From contig JAYPPR010000008.1 in NCBI GenBank assembly GCA_038131595.1, forward strand, positions 558,001 through 622,000: a stretch of 64,000 nt of DNA, written 5' to 3'. Position 1 is the first letter of the stretch. Every line of letters begins with the position of its first letter. The DNA is from UBA9926 sp038131595. GTDB taxonomy: Bacteria > Pseudomonadota > Gammaproteobacteria > Pseudomonadales > Azotimanducaceae. Under the pieces are notes generated by a model that worked only from the letters and a program-made list of their open reading frames with translations, had not been told where the DNA came from and did not search any database. A program made the position numbers and the translations under genes. Below are positions 25,378-35,218 of this stretch, piece by piece.

Positions 25378-26979
25378 ATGCGCAATCTAGTCCTTCTTGC
25401 CGCTGTACTTGCTTCCCTGCTCCCCATCCATGCTGAGGCCACATCAGTCGACGCTGAGAGCCAGACCATCACGATTGCCCTCGCACAAGAGCCTCCACAG
25501 CTGAATGGGATGAAAGCCACCGACCAGGTCTCGATCCGAGTGCTCAGCCATTCTATGGAGGGGCTAACGCGCTACGACCGGCGCGGCAACCTGGCGCCAG
25601 GCGTCGCAACCCGGTGGGAGGTTGATGATAAAAAGGCGACCTTTTGGCTGAGAGAAGACGCTAAGTGGAGTAACGGTGACCCCGTGACCGCCCATGACTT
25701 TGTCTTTGCCTGGAGAACCGTTGTGACTCCGAGCACGGCATCGGAATACGCCTTTATCCTGTACCCGGTCAAGCATGCCGAAGCCATCAATCGAGGCGAG
25801 CGCCCAGCCAGTGATCTGGGGGTTCGCGCAGTGGATGATTACACGTTAGAGGTGGAGCTCGAACGGCCGACTGCCTATTTCATCAAACTCACAGCGTTCG
25901 TGAGTTACTTCCCTGTGCAACAAGCATTCTACGAATCGACCAAAGGCGCCTACGGCGCTGATGCAGACAAGCTGCTATACAACGGCGCCTTTCGCATCAG
26001 CGATTGGGTGCACAGTGCGTCGCTGACGATGCTCAAGAATGAGCAATACTGGAACCAAGACTCGATCGCTCTCAATAAGTTGGATTTCGCTTACATCACG
26101 GCCGACACCCGTGCGAGGCTGAATCTATTCGTCGACAATGAAATCGCCTATACGCAACTTGATGGCGAGACGTATAAAGATGCCCTCGCGAACAAGCTCC
26201 GAATTCGTAATTTCGTCACTGGAAGCGTCTTTTTCCTTGAATTCAATCACCGTGAAGACCGAGTAACTAACAACTTAAACCTTCGGCGGGCACTTGCAGC
26301 GGCCTTCGATCCTGAGGAACTAGTGAACCGAGTGCTTCAACAGCCCGGCAATTTGCCTGGCAAGAGCCTCTTTCCGACTTGGCTCCAAGGCGTTGAAGGC
26401 AAATTCCGAGATGAGTATCCAGCAACTGAACGAACCCCAAATATCGAGCAAGCCAAAGCGTATCTTGAAGCTGCCAAGGCCGAACTCGGGGTCGATCAAA
26501 TCCCACCACTCGCGCTCCTTGTCTCAGACAGCCCCACAGCGACCAAACAGGCAGAGTATTTCCAGGGCCTCTACAAATCGAAGCTAGGGATCGACATCCG
26601 CATCGATGTACAAACCTTCAAACAACGATTGGCAAAGATGACCGCAGGGGACTTTGACATTGTGGGTGCCGGCTGGGGGCCAGATTTTGACGACATCATG
26701 ACATTTGGCGACCTCTTTGCGAGCTGGAACCTCAACAACAGGGGTCGATATAACAATCCCGAGTATGACGCAGCGGTTCGGGTTGCCATGAATTCAACCG
26801 ATCCACGCACACGGATGGACGCCATGGCAAAAGCCCAATCGATCATCGAGGAGGACGTGGTTGTCATTCCCATCTATGAGCAAGGCGTGATTTATCTGCT
26901 ACACCCAAAAGTCCGAGGTGTTCGGCGAACCGTTGTGGGCGGAGACCCAGACTTCACTCACGCCCGGGTCATCCCCTAA
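25378..26979 (+). CDS. oppA: Peptide ABC transporter, periplasmic binding protein
   Basis: This SBP family 5 (OppA/DppA) binding protein has 533 residues with a Sec signal peptide (MRNLVLLAAVLASLLPIHAEA). It has no lipobox Cys, so it is soluble in the periplasm. Typical segments are LAQEPPQLNGMK, GLTRYDRRGNLAPGVATRWE, LREDAKWSNGDPVTAHDFVFAWRT and LFASWNLNNRGRYNNPEYD. The start at ATG 25378 is chosen for the signal peptide; a codon at 25339 would add 13 polar residues. It leads the operon with oppB 7 nt downstream. It most resembles OppA, but substrate peptides cannot be told. Confidence 0.9.
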   Translation: MRNLVLLAAVLASLLPIHAEATSVDAESQTITIALAQEPPQLNGMKATDQVSIRVLSHSMEGLTRYDRRGNLAPGVATRWEVDDKKATFWLREDAKWSNGDPVTAHDFVFAWRTVVTPSTASEYAFILYPVKHAEAINRGERPASDLGVRAVDDYTLEVELERPTAYFIKLTAFVSYFPVQQAFYESTKGAYGADADKLLYNGAFRISDWVHSASLTMLKNEQYWNQDSIALNKLDFAYITADTRARLNLFVDNEIAYTQLDGETYKDALANKLRIRNFVTGSVFFLEFNHREDRVTNNLNLRRALAAAFDPEELVNRVLQQPGNLPGKSLFPTWLQGVEGKFRDEYPATERTPNIEQAKAYLEAAKAELGVDQIPPLALLVSDSPTATKQAEYFQGLYKSKLGIDIRIDVQTFKQRLAKMTAGDFDIVGAGWGPDFDDIMTFGDLFASWNLNNRGRYNNPEYDAAVRVAMNSTDPRTRMDAMAKAQSIIEEDVVVIPIYEQGVIYLLHPKVRGVRRTVVGGDPDFTHARVIP

Positions 26980-26986
26980 GCCTGCC

Positions 26987-27919
26987 ATGGGCCGATATAT
27001 TCTCGAGCGGCTGGTCGGCGGCGTTATCACCGTTTGGTTTATCGCTACCGCCACCTTTTTCGCCATGCACGCCGTGCCCGGTGACCCCTTGATGAACGAA
27101 AAAGCGGCCACACCCGAGATTCGCGCCAATTTAGCGAAACAATACGGACTAGATCGCCCATTGCCTGAGCAATATGTGATTTTCCTCGGCAACATGGCTA
27201 GAGGCGATTTTGGTATCTCGTTTACTCAGCAAAACCGCAAAGTAAATGACATCATCAGAGATCACTTCCCAGTATCGGCCCTGCTCGGGGTACTCGCCAT
27301 TGGAATTGCCGCGGCTGGGGGCATTGTTTGGGGAGCGATTACCGCGCTGTACCGAAACCGGTTGCCCGACGTCGTGATTATGTCGCTCGTCATTTTATGT
27401 ATTTCTGTGCCGAGCTTCGTCTTCGCCGCCCTTGGCCAGCTTGCGCTGGTCAACGTTAATCAGTGGTTCGGAGTATCCGTTTTGCCAGTGGCGGGCTGGG
27501 GCACCCTCGCTCATATGCTCATGCCCGCACTGGTGCTCGGTCTTGGCACCATGGCGTTACTGACCCGACTCATGCGGTCTTCAATGCTTGATGTTATCAA
27601 CGAGGATTATGTTCGTACTGCAAAAGCCAAAGGCCTTAGCAAGACAAGAATCTTTACCCATCATCAATTGCGCAACGCCATTCTTCCAGTTGTGACGGTG
27701 CTAGGCCCTCAGGTCGCAGCCATTACCACGGGCGGATTCGTTGTCGAGATGATCTTCGCAATACCTGGTTTGGGCCGCTATTTTGTTCAAGCCGTGCAGC
27801 AACTCGATTACACGGTCATTATGGGAACAACGGTGTTTTACGGCGCTTTTCTTGTATTCATGGTGATCGTCGTCGACATCCTCTACGGGTTCATTGACCC
27901 TAGAGTGCGACTCAAATGA
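26987..27919 (+). CDS. oppB: Peptide ABC transporter permease OppB
   Basis: This inner-membrane permease of 310 residues starts MGRYILERLVGGVITVWFIA and carries the OppB/DppB signature HAVPGDP. It has about six membrane helices. The EAA loop for docking to the ATPases (EDYVRTAKAKGLSKTRIFTH) lies near residue 210. The ATG at 26987 fits the family N-terminus. The stop overlaps oppC as ATGA. Confidence 0.93.
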   Translation: MGRYILERLVGGVITVWFIATATFFAMHAVPGDPLMNEKAATPEIRANLAKQYGLDRPLPEQYVIFLGNMARGDFGISFTQQNRKVNDIIRDHFPVSALLGVLAIGIAAAGGIVWGAITALYRNRLPDVVIMSLVILCISVPSFVFAALGQLALVNVNQWFGVSVLPVAGWGTLAHMLMPALVLGLGTMALLTRLMRSSMLDVINEDYVRTAKAKGLSKTRIFTHHQLRNAILPVVTVLGPQVAAITTGGFVVEMIFAIPGLGRYFVQAVQQLDYTVIMGTTVFYGAFLVFMVIVVDILYGFIDPRVRLK

Positions 27920-29322
27920 CTTCGCTCAAGCTATCAGCCGAAGACTTTGCGCCAGCGCCTCCTGCATCTGATGCCGAGCGGATCGCCCGCCCGTCGCTCT
28001 CCTACTGGGAAGACGCCTGGCAACGGCTAAAGCAAAACACTCGGGCCCTGATTTCTTTATACATTGTGATCGCGCTCGCCGCGTTCACGCTGATCGGCCC
28101 TCTGCTGTGGACGATCGACCCCAGCCAACAAGATCTCAACCAGATCTCTCAAGCACCCGGCCTGCCCAAAAGCGCCGTTCTGGTAGAGGACCGATCCGCA
28201 TGGTCAGCACCGATTGATGAGCGCCATCCAGAGGCACCGAGCGGTTACCCCGACACCCTTCCATCAGTCACTAATCTGCGCGTCGACGGCGAACCCACGA
28301 CTCACTACGTCAGGCTCGTTTGGTCTCCTGTGCAAGATGCTGGTGGCTACGCCGTCTATCGGAATAACACCGCGCCAGAGGGCATGTTTAACCTGGGGTT
28401 ACCGCTGTCAACCCTGACTGCAGGCAATATCACAGGCTATGAGGACAGACTCAATCTTAATAGCGAGACTTATTACTACTCGATTGTTACCACCGATGGG
28501 TTTGACGAGTTTGATAGCGTGCAAACCATTGAAGTCACACCTACTCAATCCATTCGCGTTAGTGAAGCCATTAGCAGAGACTTGATCGGCGCTGAGGACG
28601 CGAATCCTGGCGATCGGGTCACCCTATCTTTTCATCCGTTTGGAACAGACTACCTAGGCAGAGATATGCTTGCCCGGCTTATGGAGGGCGCCCGAGTATC
28701 CTTATTCATCGGTCTTGTCGCGCCGCTGATCTATGTACTCATTGGCATCATCTATGGCGGTTTCGCGGGATATTTTGGAGGCCGCTTTGATCAGGTGCTG
28801 ATGCGCTTTGCAGACTTTGTCGTCGCCCTCCCGTTTTTGCTGTTCATGATTTTGTTCAAAATCGCCTTTGGTATCGGGCCAGGTGAAAACGGTATCTTCC
28901 CCATGCTCCTTGCGTTGATTCTTCTTCTCTGGCCCGCGACCGCAAGGCTAGTCAGGGGGCAAGTGCTGCAGATTAGAGAGCAGGGCTACATTGAGGCGGC
29001 GCGACTGCTTGGCGCGAGCCCGAGCTACATCATCTTCCGCCACATTCTGCCTAATACAGTGGGCGTGATCTTGGTGACACTCACCTTTGCTGTGCCGTCT
29101 GCGATTTTCACTGAAGCGTTCCTGTCCTTTATCGGAATGGGGGTTGCACCGCCTACCCCATCCTGGGGCTCCATGTGTAACGAAGGCGTGAAGACTATGC
29201 TGAGTCACCCGCACGAATTGTTTTTCCCCGCGCTATTTATCAGCATCACCGTCCTCGCCTTCAATCTTTTAGGCGATGGTTTATCTGAGGCGCTGGACTC
29301 GCGTATGCGGGCGAGGAGCTAG
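27916..29322 (+). CDS. oppC: Peptide ABC transporter permease OppC with FN3-like insertion
   Basis: This permease has 468 residues against about 300 in ordinary OppC. The N-terminal cytoplasmic part and first helix (ISLYIVIALAAFTLIGPLLW) are normal. A long periplasmic loop then contains, at about residues 115-206, a domain that reads like fibronectin type III (VRLVWSPVQDAGGYAVYRN, TYYYSIVTTDGFDEFDS). The family motif HPFGTDYLGRDMLARLMEGARVS resumes near residue 238, then five helices and the EAA loop (GYIEAARLLGASPSYIIFRH). The insertion is in frame and its codon use looks like that of its surroundings. Role unknown; perhaps contact with the binding protein or cell wall. Confidence 0.9.
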   Translation: MTSLKLSAEDFAPAPPASDAERIARPSLSYWEDAWQRLKQNTRALISLYIVIALAAFTLIGPLLWTIDPSQQDLNQISQAPGLPKSAVLVEDRSAWSAPIDERHPEAPSGYPDTLPSVTNLRVDGEPTTHYVRLVWSPVQDAGGYAVYRNNTAPEGMFNLGLPLSTLTAGNITGYEDRLNLNSETYYYSIVTTDGFDEFDSVQTIEVTPTQSIRVSEAISRDLIGAEDANPGDRVTLSFHPFGTDYLGRDMLARLMEGARVSLFIGLVAPLIYVLIGIIYGGFAGYFGGRFDQVLMRFADFVVALPFLLFMILFKIAFGIGPGENGIFPMLLALILLLWPATARLVRGQVLQIREQGYIEAARLLGASPSYIIFRHILPNTVGVILVTLTFAVPSAIFTEAFLSFIGMGVAPPTPSWGSMCNEGVKTMLSHPHELFFPALFISITVLAFNLLGDGLSEALDSRMRARS

Positions 29323-29324
29323 CG

Positions 29325-30356
29325 ATGACGTTGCTTCAAGTAGACAACCTTGCCGTCGATTTCCAAACCTATGGCGGCACGGTCCAGGCAGTGCGCGGTG
29401 TGTCCTTCGACGTCGAGAGTGGCGAAACGCTCGCTATTGTGGGTGAATCCGGGTGCGGCAAGTCGGTGACCGTCCAGGCGCTCATGGATCTGATTCCGAG
29501 ACCGCCTGGCAACATTCGGTCGGGCCAGGCCTGGTTTGAGGGTGAGGATCTTTTCCAATTGTCCGATGCTGAGCGCACTCGATATCGAGGTCGAGACATT
29601 GGCATGATCTTTCAGGACCCCATGACCTCGCTCAACCCCACCATGACCATCGGCCAACAAATCGCTGAACCGCTTCGGGTCCATCGAGGACTTTCTCCTT
29701 CAGCAGCATTGGAATCTGCAATTGATTTGTTGCAGAGAGCCAACATCCCTGAAGCTGAGCGCCGCGCGAGCCAATATCCGTTCGAGTTCTCAGGCGGCAT
29801 GCTACAACGCGCGATGATTGCTCAGGCCATGGCTTGTAACCCGAAGCTGCTCATCGCTGATGAGCCGACCACCGCCCTTGATGTCACCATTCAAGCCCAA
29901 ATCCTCGCACTCATGTCCGAGCTTAAAGATCGGCTGGACATGGCAATCATTTTGATCACCCACGATCTAGCCGTCGTTGCCAAAATGGCTGATCGGGTCT
30001 GCGTGATGTACGCCGGCCAAATTGTCGAGCGAGGCTCGGCTGAGGATATTTTCTACCGCAGCCGCCACCCTTACACCCTCGGCCTAAAACAAGCGATGCC
30101 CAGCCGGTCGTTATCCCGAGAAAGTAAGCTTGCACCCATACCAGGCTCACCACCCGATTTGTTTGCTCCGCCCAAAGGCTGCGGCTACGCACCCCGATGC
30201 CCGCATGTGATGAACGTTTGTGTGGAAAAGGATCCCCCCGAAATCGCAGATCCGGCCTCACCTCAACACACAGCCAAATGCTGGCTACAACACCAGGATG
30301 CTCCAACGACTGATTTGATCTATCAACCCATTCGAGCAACTGAGGTGACGACATGA
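29325..30356 (+). CDS. oppD: Peptide ABC transporter ATP-binding protein OppD
   Basis: This ATPase of 343 residues has Walker A GESGCGKS, signature FSGGMLQR, Walker B LLIADEPTTALDV and the H-loop THDLAVV. The C-terminal oligopeptide extension has the cysteine pattern (GCGYAPRCPHVMNVC, later C) seen in OppD/DppD. GAGGAG lies before the ATG and the stop overlaps oppF as ATGA. Confidence 0.94.
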   Translation: MTLLQVDNLAVDFQTYGGTVQAVRGVSFDVESGETLAIVGESGCGKSVTVQALMDLIPRPPGNIRSGQAWFEGEDLFQLSDAERTRYRGRDIGMIFQDPMTSLNPTMTIGQQIAEPLRVHRGLSPSAALESAIDLLQRANIPEAERRASQYPFEFSGGMLQRAMIAQAMACNPKLLIADEPTTALDVTIQAQILALMSELKDRLDMAIILITHDLAVVAKMADRVCVMYAGQIVERGSAEDIFYRSRHPYTLGLKQAMPSRSLSRESKLAPIPGSPPDLFAPPKGCGYAPRCPHVMNVCVEKDPPEIADPASPQHTAKCWLQHQDAPTTDLIYQPIRATEVTT

Positions 30357-31294
30357 TTCGCACCGAGGGACTAACCAAGTACTTCAAAATGGGCCGCGAT
30401 CGCTTCCTTCATGCGGTCGACGGGGTGTCATTGACCATTCAAAGCAATGAGATTCTGGGCCTTGTTGGGGAAAGCGGTTCAGGGAAATCAACCTTCGGCA
30501 AAACGCTGATTGGCCTTCATGAGCGAACAGCGGGTGAGGCTTTTTTGAATGATGTGCCCCTACCCGCCAAATTCACCGCGGCAGACCACCTCACCTTCTC
30601 ACGGTCGATGCAGATGATTTTTCAAGATCCGTATGCGTCTCTCAATCCGAGAATGACGGTATTGGATATCGTTGGCGAGGGCCTTTCGATCCGCGGCGAA
30701 ACACAAGGGACGGTAAGAGACAAAGTCGCCACTTGGCTTGAACGGGTTGGCCTAAATGCCGATCACATGTCTCGGTACCCTCATGAATTTTCTGGCGGCC
30801 AACGCCAACGCATCGGCATCGCAAGAGCGATGATTATCGAACCGGAATTCGTCGTATGCGACGAGCCGATCTCTGCGCTTGATGTTTCAGTACAGGCACA
30901 AGTCATTAATCTGCTTGACGAGCTCAAAGCTTCCATGGGCCTGACGTTGTTATTTATTGCCCACGATTTGTCGATGGTTCGTTATGTGTCTGATCGAATG
31001 GCCGTTATGTACATGGGGGTCATCGTCGAATCAGGTCCATCTGACGAGGTGTTCTTTGACCCTAAGCACCCGTACACCCAATTCTTGATTGAGGCTAATC
31101 CCGAACCTGATCCAAAGTCAGAGCGAGACAAACCATTTTCACGGTTGACGGGTGAAATCACCTCCCCGGTCAATATAGGCGCGGGCTGCCGATTTGCGGA
31201 TCGATGCCCCATCGCAGATACAGGGTGCCGAAAGGAGACCCCTCTTCTTCGCGCAGTGGGCGACAATCGCTTAATCGCCTGCCACCACGTCTAG
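30353..31294 (+). CDS. oppF: Peptide ABC transporter ATP-binding protein OppF
   Basis: This second ATPase has 313 residues, with Walker A GESGSGKST, signature FSGGQRQRIGIARAM, Walker B FVVCDEPISALDV and H-loop AHDLSMV. The C-terminal cysteine extension GCRFADRCPIADTGC is present. It is the last gene of oppABCDF; a terminator hairpin is not obvious in the 92 bp before the convergent Nudix gene. Confidence 0.94.
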   Translation: MIRTEGLTKYFKMGRDRFLHAVDGVSLTIQSNEILGLVGESGSGKSTFGKTLIGLHERTAGEAFLNDVPLPAKFTAADHLTFSRSMQMIFQDPYASLNPRMTVLDIVGEGLSIRGETQGTVRDKVATWLERVGLNADHMSRYPHEFSGGQRQRIGIARAMIIEPEFVVCDEPISALDVSVQAQVINLLDELKASMGLTLLFIAHDLSMVRYVSDRMAVMYMGVIVESGPSDEVFFDPKHPYTQFLIEANPEPDPKSERDKPFSRLTGEITSPVNIGAGCRFADRCPIADTGCRKETPLLRAVGDNRLIACHHV

Positions 31295-31386
31295 CGACTC
31301 CCTAAACAAGACCTCTTTGGCAAGCGCTCTTTGTAAAACCCAATTGCAGCAAGCCAGTCAACAGTAACAACTCAGCCCCTATAAGG

Positions 31387-31920
31387 TTATCCAGTCTTTT
31401 CAACCATGCGGAGTATGGATCGCTCGCTAGTTAACGCTTCAATATCATCGAGTGCAATCCATGCTAGATCGTTCGATTCATCACTCACAACGAGTGGCGC
31501 GTCGCGACTGGTTTCAAACAGGTAGCGCACATCGAAGTGCTGGTGCTCGGGTTCATCACCGCGCTCGGGAATCGTGTGAATATCAAGGTCAAATATTTCA
31601 AGGCTCACGAGTTGAAGAGATTTCAGTCCGGATTCCTCAAGCGCTTCTCGAGTCGCTACCCGGGCTGTGTTGCCATCACCGTCAGCGTGCCCGCCCAACT
31701 GCAGCCACCGATCGAGTTTTTTATGATGGGTAAGCAGACAATGCTTGTGCGGGCTATCAATAATCCATGCCGAGCCGGTAACGTGCCCTACTTGCAGGCT
31801 CCTCGCAAAGCAATCTTCATGGGCGAGCACAAATTGTTTGAACTCCTGCCCTACTGCTTGCTCTTCGGGGTAGCGCTGGAGATATCGATCGATCGCTTTG
31901 ACCAATTTTGGGCGTGACAT
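31387..31920 (-). CDS. Nudix hydrolase
   Basis: This Nudix-fold pyrophosphohydrolase of 177 residues has the box GGHADGDGNTARVATREALEESG near residue 76. The catalytic REALEESG core is intact, while the first Glu of the GX5E part is Gly, as in many members with a GHxDGD start. The substrate is unknown. It is directly downstream of cobT (2 bp), so it may be cotranscribed with cobS-cobT. Confidence 0.87.
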   Translation of the reverse strand: MSRPKLVKAIDRYLQRYPEEQAVGQEFKQFVLAHEDCFARSLQVGHVTGSAWIIDSPHKHCLLTHHKKLDRWLQLGGHADGDGNTARVATREALEESGLKSLQLVSLEIFDLDIHTIPERGDEPEHQHFDVRYLFETSRDAPLVVSDESNDLAWIALDDIEALTSERSILRMVEKTG

Positions 31921-31922
31921 GG

Positions 31923-33743
31923 TCAGCTGGCCCGCCTAGGTCCTGAAGCCGTCTTTTCATCAAACAAGTCGACGAGTCGCTCGGTCATCGCATCACCCAA
32001 CTGCTCAGCGTCGGTGATGGTGACGGCATGCTGATAATGATGCGTGACATCATGACCAATGCCGATCGCGACGAGTTCTACGTCAGAATAGTTTTCGATC
32101 TGGTCGATAGCGTACTTCAGATGCTGCTCGAGATAGTTACTCGGATTAACCAACAGCGTACTGTTATCGACGGGCAAACCGTCAGAGATCACCATTAAGA
32201 TTTTGCGGTCTTCGGGGCGACCTTGAATTCTCCCGTGAGACCAAAGCAATGCTTCGCCATCGATATTCTCTTTCAGCAATTCTTCTCGCATCATCAAGCC
32301 GAGGTTGCGCCGAGCACGGCGCCATGGCATGTCTGCGGCCTTGTAGACGATGTGTCTGATGTCATTCAGTCGCCCGGGCTGCGCAGGCTTACCTTGCTGC
32401 AACCATAGCTCTCTGGATTGCCCGCCTCTCCACGCTTTGGTGGTAAAGCCAAGGATTTCAACTTTGACCGAGCAACGCTCCAACGTTCTGCCCAAAATGT
32501 CCGCGCACATGGCGGCGATACAAATCGATCGGCCACGCATAGACCCGGAGCTATCGATCAAGATTGAGACTACGGTGTCTCTAAACTTTGTGTCTTTCTC
32601 TTGTTTGAAGGCCAGTGGGGAAAATGGATCAATAATGATGCTGGGCAAGCGAGACGTATCTAACACCCCTTCTTCTAGGTCAAAGTCCCAGCTACGATTT
32701 TGCTGAGCCATTAATTTTCTCTGCAGCCGGTTGGCGAGCTTACTGATAATGATTTGCGAATTTTGCAAATGCTGGTCGAGCACGCCGCGCAGGCGATCGA
32801 GCTCTTCGCCCTCACACAACTCATCGGCGAACACGATCTCATCGAATTCACTGGTATAGCTTTTGTATTCAAATACTTTGGGACGAGACCAGTTCTGCTC
32901 AACTTGTTGGTCTGGGGGAGCGCCAGATTCATCTTCTGTACCATCGGCGTCGATGAGATCTGCCGCATCCATGTCGACAGGTACCTCACCTTCAATGGCA
33001 TCAGAGAGATCGCCTTCGCTGCCCGAATCTTCCTCGGCGCCCTCGTCACTGGCTTCGGTTTCGATTTCTTGATCTTGCTCTTCTAAATCGTCCGAGGCGC
33101 CTTGCTGGTCCTCTTCACCGTAGTCATCGAGCAGATCAAGTTGGCTCATCAACTCAATCGCAAGGTCGCTGTAGACCGACTGATCAAAACGCTGATCGAT
33201 ATAGTCCTCTATGTCGACCTGAATCTTCTCGCCGAGGTATTTCCTCCAAGGCGATAAAATTCGGTCAGCCGCTGGTGGCAGCTCTGCGCCAATGAGTCGC
33301 TCTCTGATCATTAGCCCGACTGCTGCGCCGAGCGAAAAATCATCCAGTTCTGCCATGGTAGTGGCGGTCAGTGTTTCAAGGCTTGAGTCCAATTCTGCTG
33401 ACAGATTGTCCTGCACGCCGCGCATCAAGTGGGAACCAATGACAGCAAGCCGCGCCTCTTCCACAGCATCGAAAATCTCTTGAGCAACGCCACTGTCTGG
33501 GCGCTTCTCAAGATGTAAGCCCGCATCGTGGTAGCGCTCTTTTAGGGCAAATCGATCCGCAGTACCGCGAAGCACCGCCAGCCCCTCTTCACCAAGCCCG
33601 GCTTCAGGCGCTGGCAGACGCGCTTTGCTGCCTTGCATATAAGGCTTGCCTCGACCAAATGTGACAGACAATTCATCATTGCCTGAAATTGCCCGCATGG
33701 TTGAGGTGACAGCCTGGCGAAATACCTCGGTCGTATCGTCCAT
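31923..33743 (-). CDS. cobT: Cobaltochelatase subunit CobT-like VWA protein
   Basis: This 606-residue protein is like CobT, which with CobS and CobN inserts cobalt into hydrogenobyrinic acid a,c-diamide in aerobic B12 synthesis. It has an N-terminal helical domain, a very acidic central stretch (about residues 215-275, poly-Asp/Glu) and a C-terminal VWA domain with MIDAS DSSGSMRG and VISDGLPVD. CobS lies 19 bp upstream on the same strand. No cobN or other B12 gene occurs here, so the pair may serve another chelatase or chaperone function. Confidence 0.88.
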   Translation of the reverse strand: MDDTTEVFRQAVTSTMRAISGNDELSVTFGRGKPYMQGSKARLPAPEAGLGEEGLAVLRGTADRFALKERYHDAGLHLEKRPDSGVAQEIFDAVEEARLAVIGSHLMRGVQDNLSAELDSSLETLTATTMAELDDFSLGAAVGLMIRERLIGAELPPAADRILSPWRKYLGEKIQVDIEDYIDQRFDQSVYSDLAIELMSQLDLLDDYGEEDQQGASDDLEEQDQEIETEASDEGAEEDSGSEGDLSDAIEGEVPVDMDAADLIDADGTEDESGAPPDQQVEQNWSRPKVFEYKSYTSEFDEIVFADELCEGEELDRLRGVLDQHLQNSQIIISKLANRLQRKLMAQQNRSWDFDLEEGVLDTSRLPSIIIDPFSPLAFKQEKDTKFRDTVVSILIDSSGSMRGRSICIAAMCADILGRTLERCSVKVEILGFTTKAWRGGQSRELWLQQGKPAQPGRLNDIRHIVYKAADMPWRRARRNLGLMMREELLKENIDGEALLWSHGRIQGRPEDRKILMVISDGLPVDNSTLLVNPSNYLEQHLKYAIDQIENYSDVELVAIGIGHDVTHHYQHAVTITDAEQLGDAMTERLVDLFDEKTASGPRRAS

Positions 33744-33762
33744 CGCGTTCTATTCCAGCGCG

Positions 33763-34752
33763 CTAAGCGCCCTCATTGAGAACGATACCAGCGCTCGATT
33801 CAGGCAATTCCGCCCCCATGCACCGCTGATAGTACTCGGCAATGATTGGTCGCTCGGTTTCATCGCACTTGTTCAAAAACGTCAACCTGAACGCGAACCC
33901 CAGATCATTGAACAGCGCGGCATTTTCGGCCCACATAATGACGGTTCTGGGCGACATGACGATGCTGATGTCACCGTTGATAAACCCTTGCCGCGTGAGT
34001 GCCGCCACCGACACCATATGAGACAGCGTCGCTGGGTCCATTCCAGGGTGCTTCGCCGAGACGATATTGACCTCGCTCTCGTGGGGTAGGTAGTTCAGAG
34101 TGGTGACAATATTCCAGCGATCCATTTGACCTTGGTTGATCTGCTGGGTCCCGTGATACAGACCCGTTGGATCGCCGAGACCGATGGTGTTAGTTGTCGC
34201 GAACATCCGGAAACTTTGATGCGGACTAATCACTCTGCTTTGGTCTAATAGGGTCAGCTTCCCCTCGACCTCCAGCACCCGCTGAATGACAAACATCACA
34301 TCAGGGCGCCCCGCATCATATTCATCAAAGACGATCGCACAGGCGCGCTGCAGCGCCCAGGGCAACAGTCCTTCCTTGAATTCGGTGATTTGTTGGCCGT
34401 CTTTCAAGACGATCGCGTCTTTGCCAACCAGGTCCATCCGACTCACATGCGAATCCAAATTGATCCGGATGCACGGCCAATTCAGCCTAGCAGCTACCTG
34501 CTCGATGTGCGTTGACTTACCCGTTCCGTGATACCCCTGCACCATACAGCGTCGGTTGTGCGCAAAACCCGCCAGAATCGCGAGCGTTGTCTCTGGATTG
34601 AATCGATAAGTCGGGTCAATAGTAGGTACATGCTCAGACGGCTTCGAAAAAGCCGGAATCTCCATATCGATATCAAGCCCGAAGACTTCCTTTGCACTAA
34701 CCGTGGTATCGGGAATTCCATCCCCACCGAGCGCATCTTTTTGCTTTGCCAT
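33763..34752 (-). CDS. cobS: Cobaltochelatase subunit CobS-like AAA+ ATPase
   Basis: This MoxR-related AAA+ ATPase has 329 residues, close to the 332 of classical CobS. It starts MAKQKDALGGDGIPD; Walker A is GYHGTGKSTHIEQ (about residue 93) and Walker B CAIVFDEYDAG. Sensor and arginine-finger regions include FATTNTIGLGDPTGLYHGT. CobS forms a ring with CobT and drives metal insertion by CobN-type chelatase subunits. It is the first gene of cobS-cobT-Nudix. Confidence 0.9.
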   Translation of the reverse strand: MAKQKDALGGDGIPDTTVSAKEVFGLDIDMEIPAFSKPSEHVPTIDPTYRFNPETTLAILAGFAHNRRCMVQGYHGTGKSTHIEQVAARLNWPCIRINLDSHVSRMDLVGKDAIVLKDGQQITEFKEGLLPWALQRACAIVFDEYDAGRPDVMFVIQRVLEVEGKLTLLDQSRVISPHQSFRMFATTNTIGLGDPTGLYHGTQQINQGQMDRWNIVTTLNYLPHESEVNIVSAKHPGMDPATLSHMVSVAALTRQGFINGDISIVMSPRTVIMWAENAALFNDLGFAFRLTFLNKCDETERPIIAEYYQRCMGAELPESSAGIVLNEGA

Positions 34753-35218
34753 GCATCGTCCTTACTACTGAAGATCTATTCGCTTGATTAGTCTCTGCTA
34801 CGAGCGTTCATCAGGCCTGTATTGGTGGTGGTCGACGCTTGCGCCGCTCACTAGTCATTCGTCGGTTTAGCATTCTTGTCGATCGTTTCAGGACCTTTGT
34901 GCCGCCAAGCCCATGAGCGTTGAGCCGTAGGCTAACCATCTTGTAATCCACGATGAGTGCAGGATTCACTGCCGAGGACATCACACTCGTACCGATGTCC
35001 CTCACATCCTTTCCCTGCTTCAATCTGATCCACCGAGCCGCTTTTATCGCTGCCTGAACCGTATTCCTTACGTTTTTCACGCACCCCGAAGGGCCGATAA
35101 GGATACCATTCCGCTACCAAATTACCATGAGTCCCACAGGGTGCGTGTCGGCAAGAAATTGAGCCTAAAGCAGATCAATATTTATCGCGCAAGGCGCGGA
35201 CATCAACCGAAGGAGTAC
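34753..35218. other. Intergenic region without recognised gene
   Basis: About 465 bp between holA (3' end) and cobS (5' end). Two overlapping minus-strand frames (34811-35080 and 34932-35120) encode basic, low-information peptides with no motif and no good ribosome-binding site. The cobS promoter should be here. A small unknown gene at 34811-35080 cannot be excluded. Confidence 0.4.

Noticed and set aside
34811..35120. Two overlapping minus-strand frames between holA and cobS
   Set aside because: Arg/Lys-rich without hydrophobic core or motif, no ribosome-binding site, and the two frames contradict each other. Kept only as a note in the intergenic entry.
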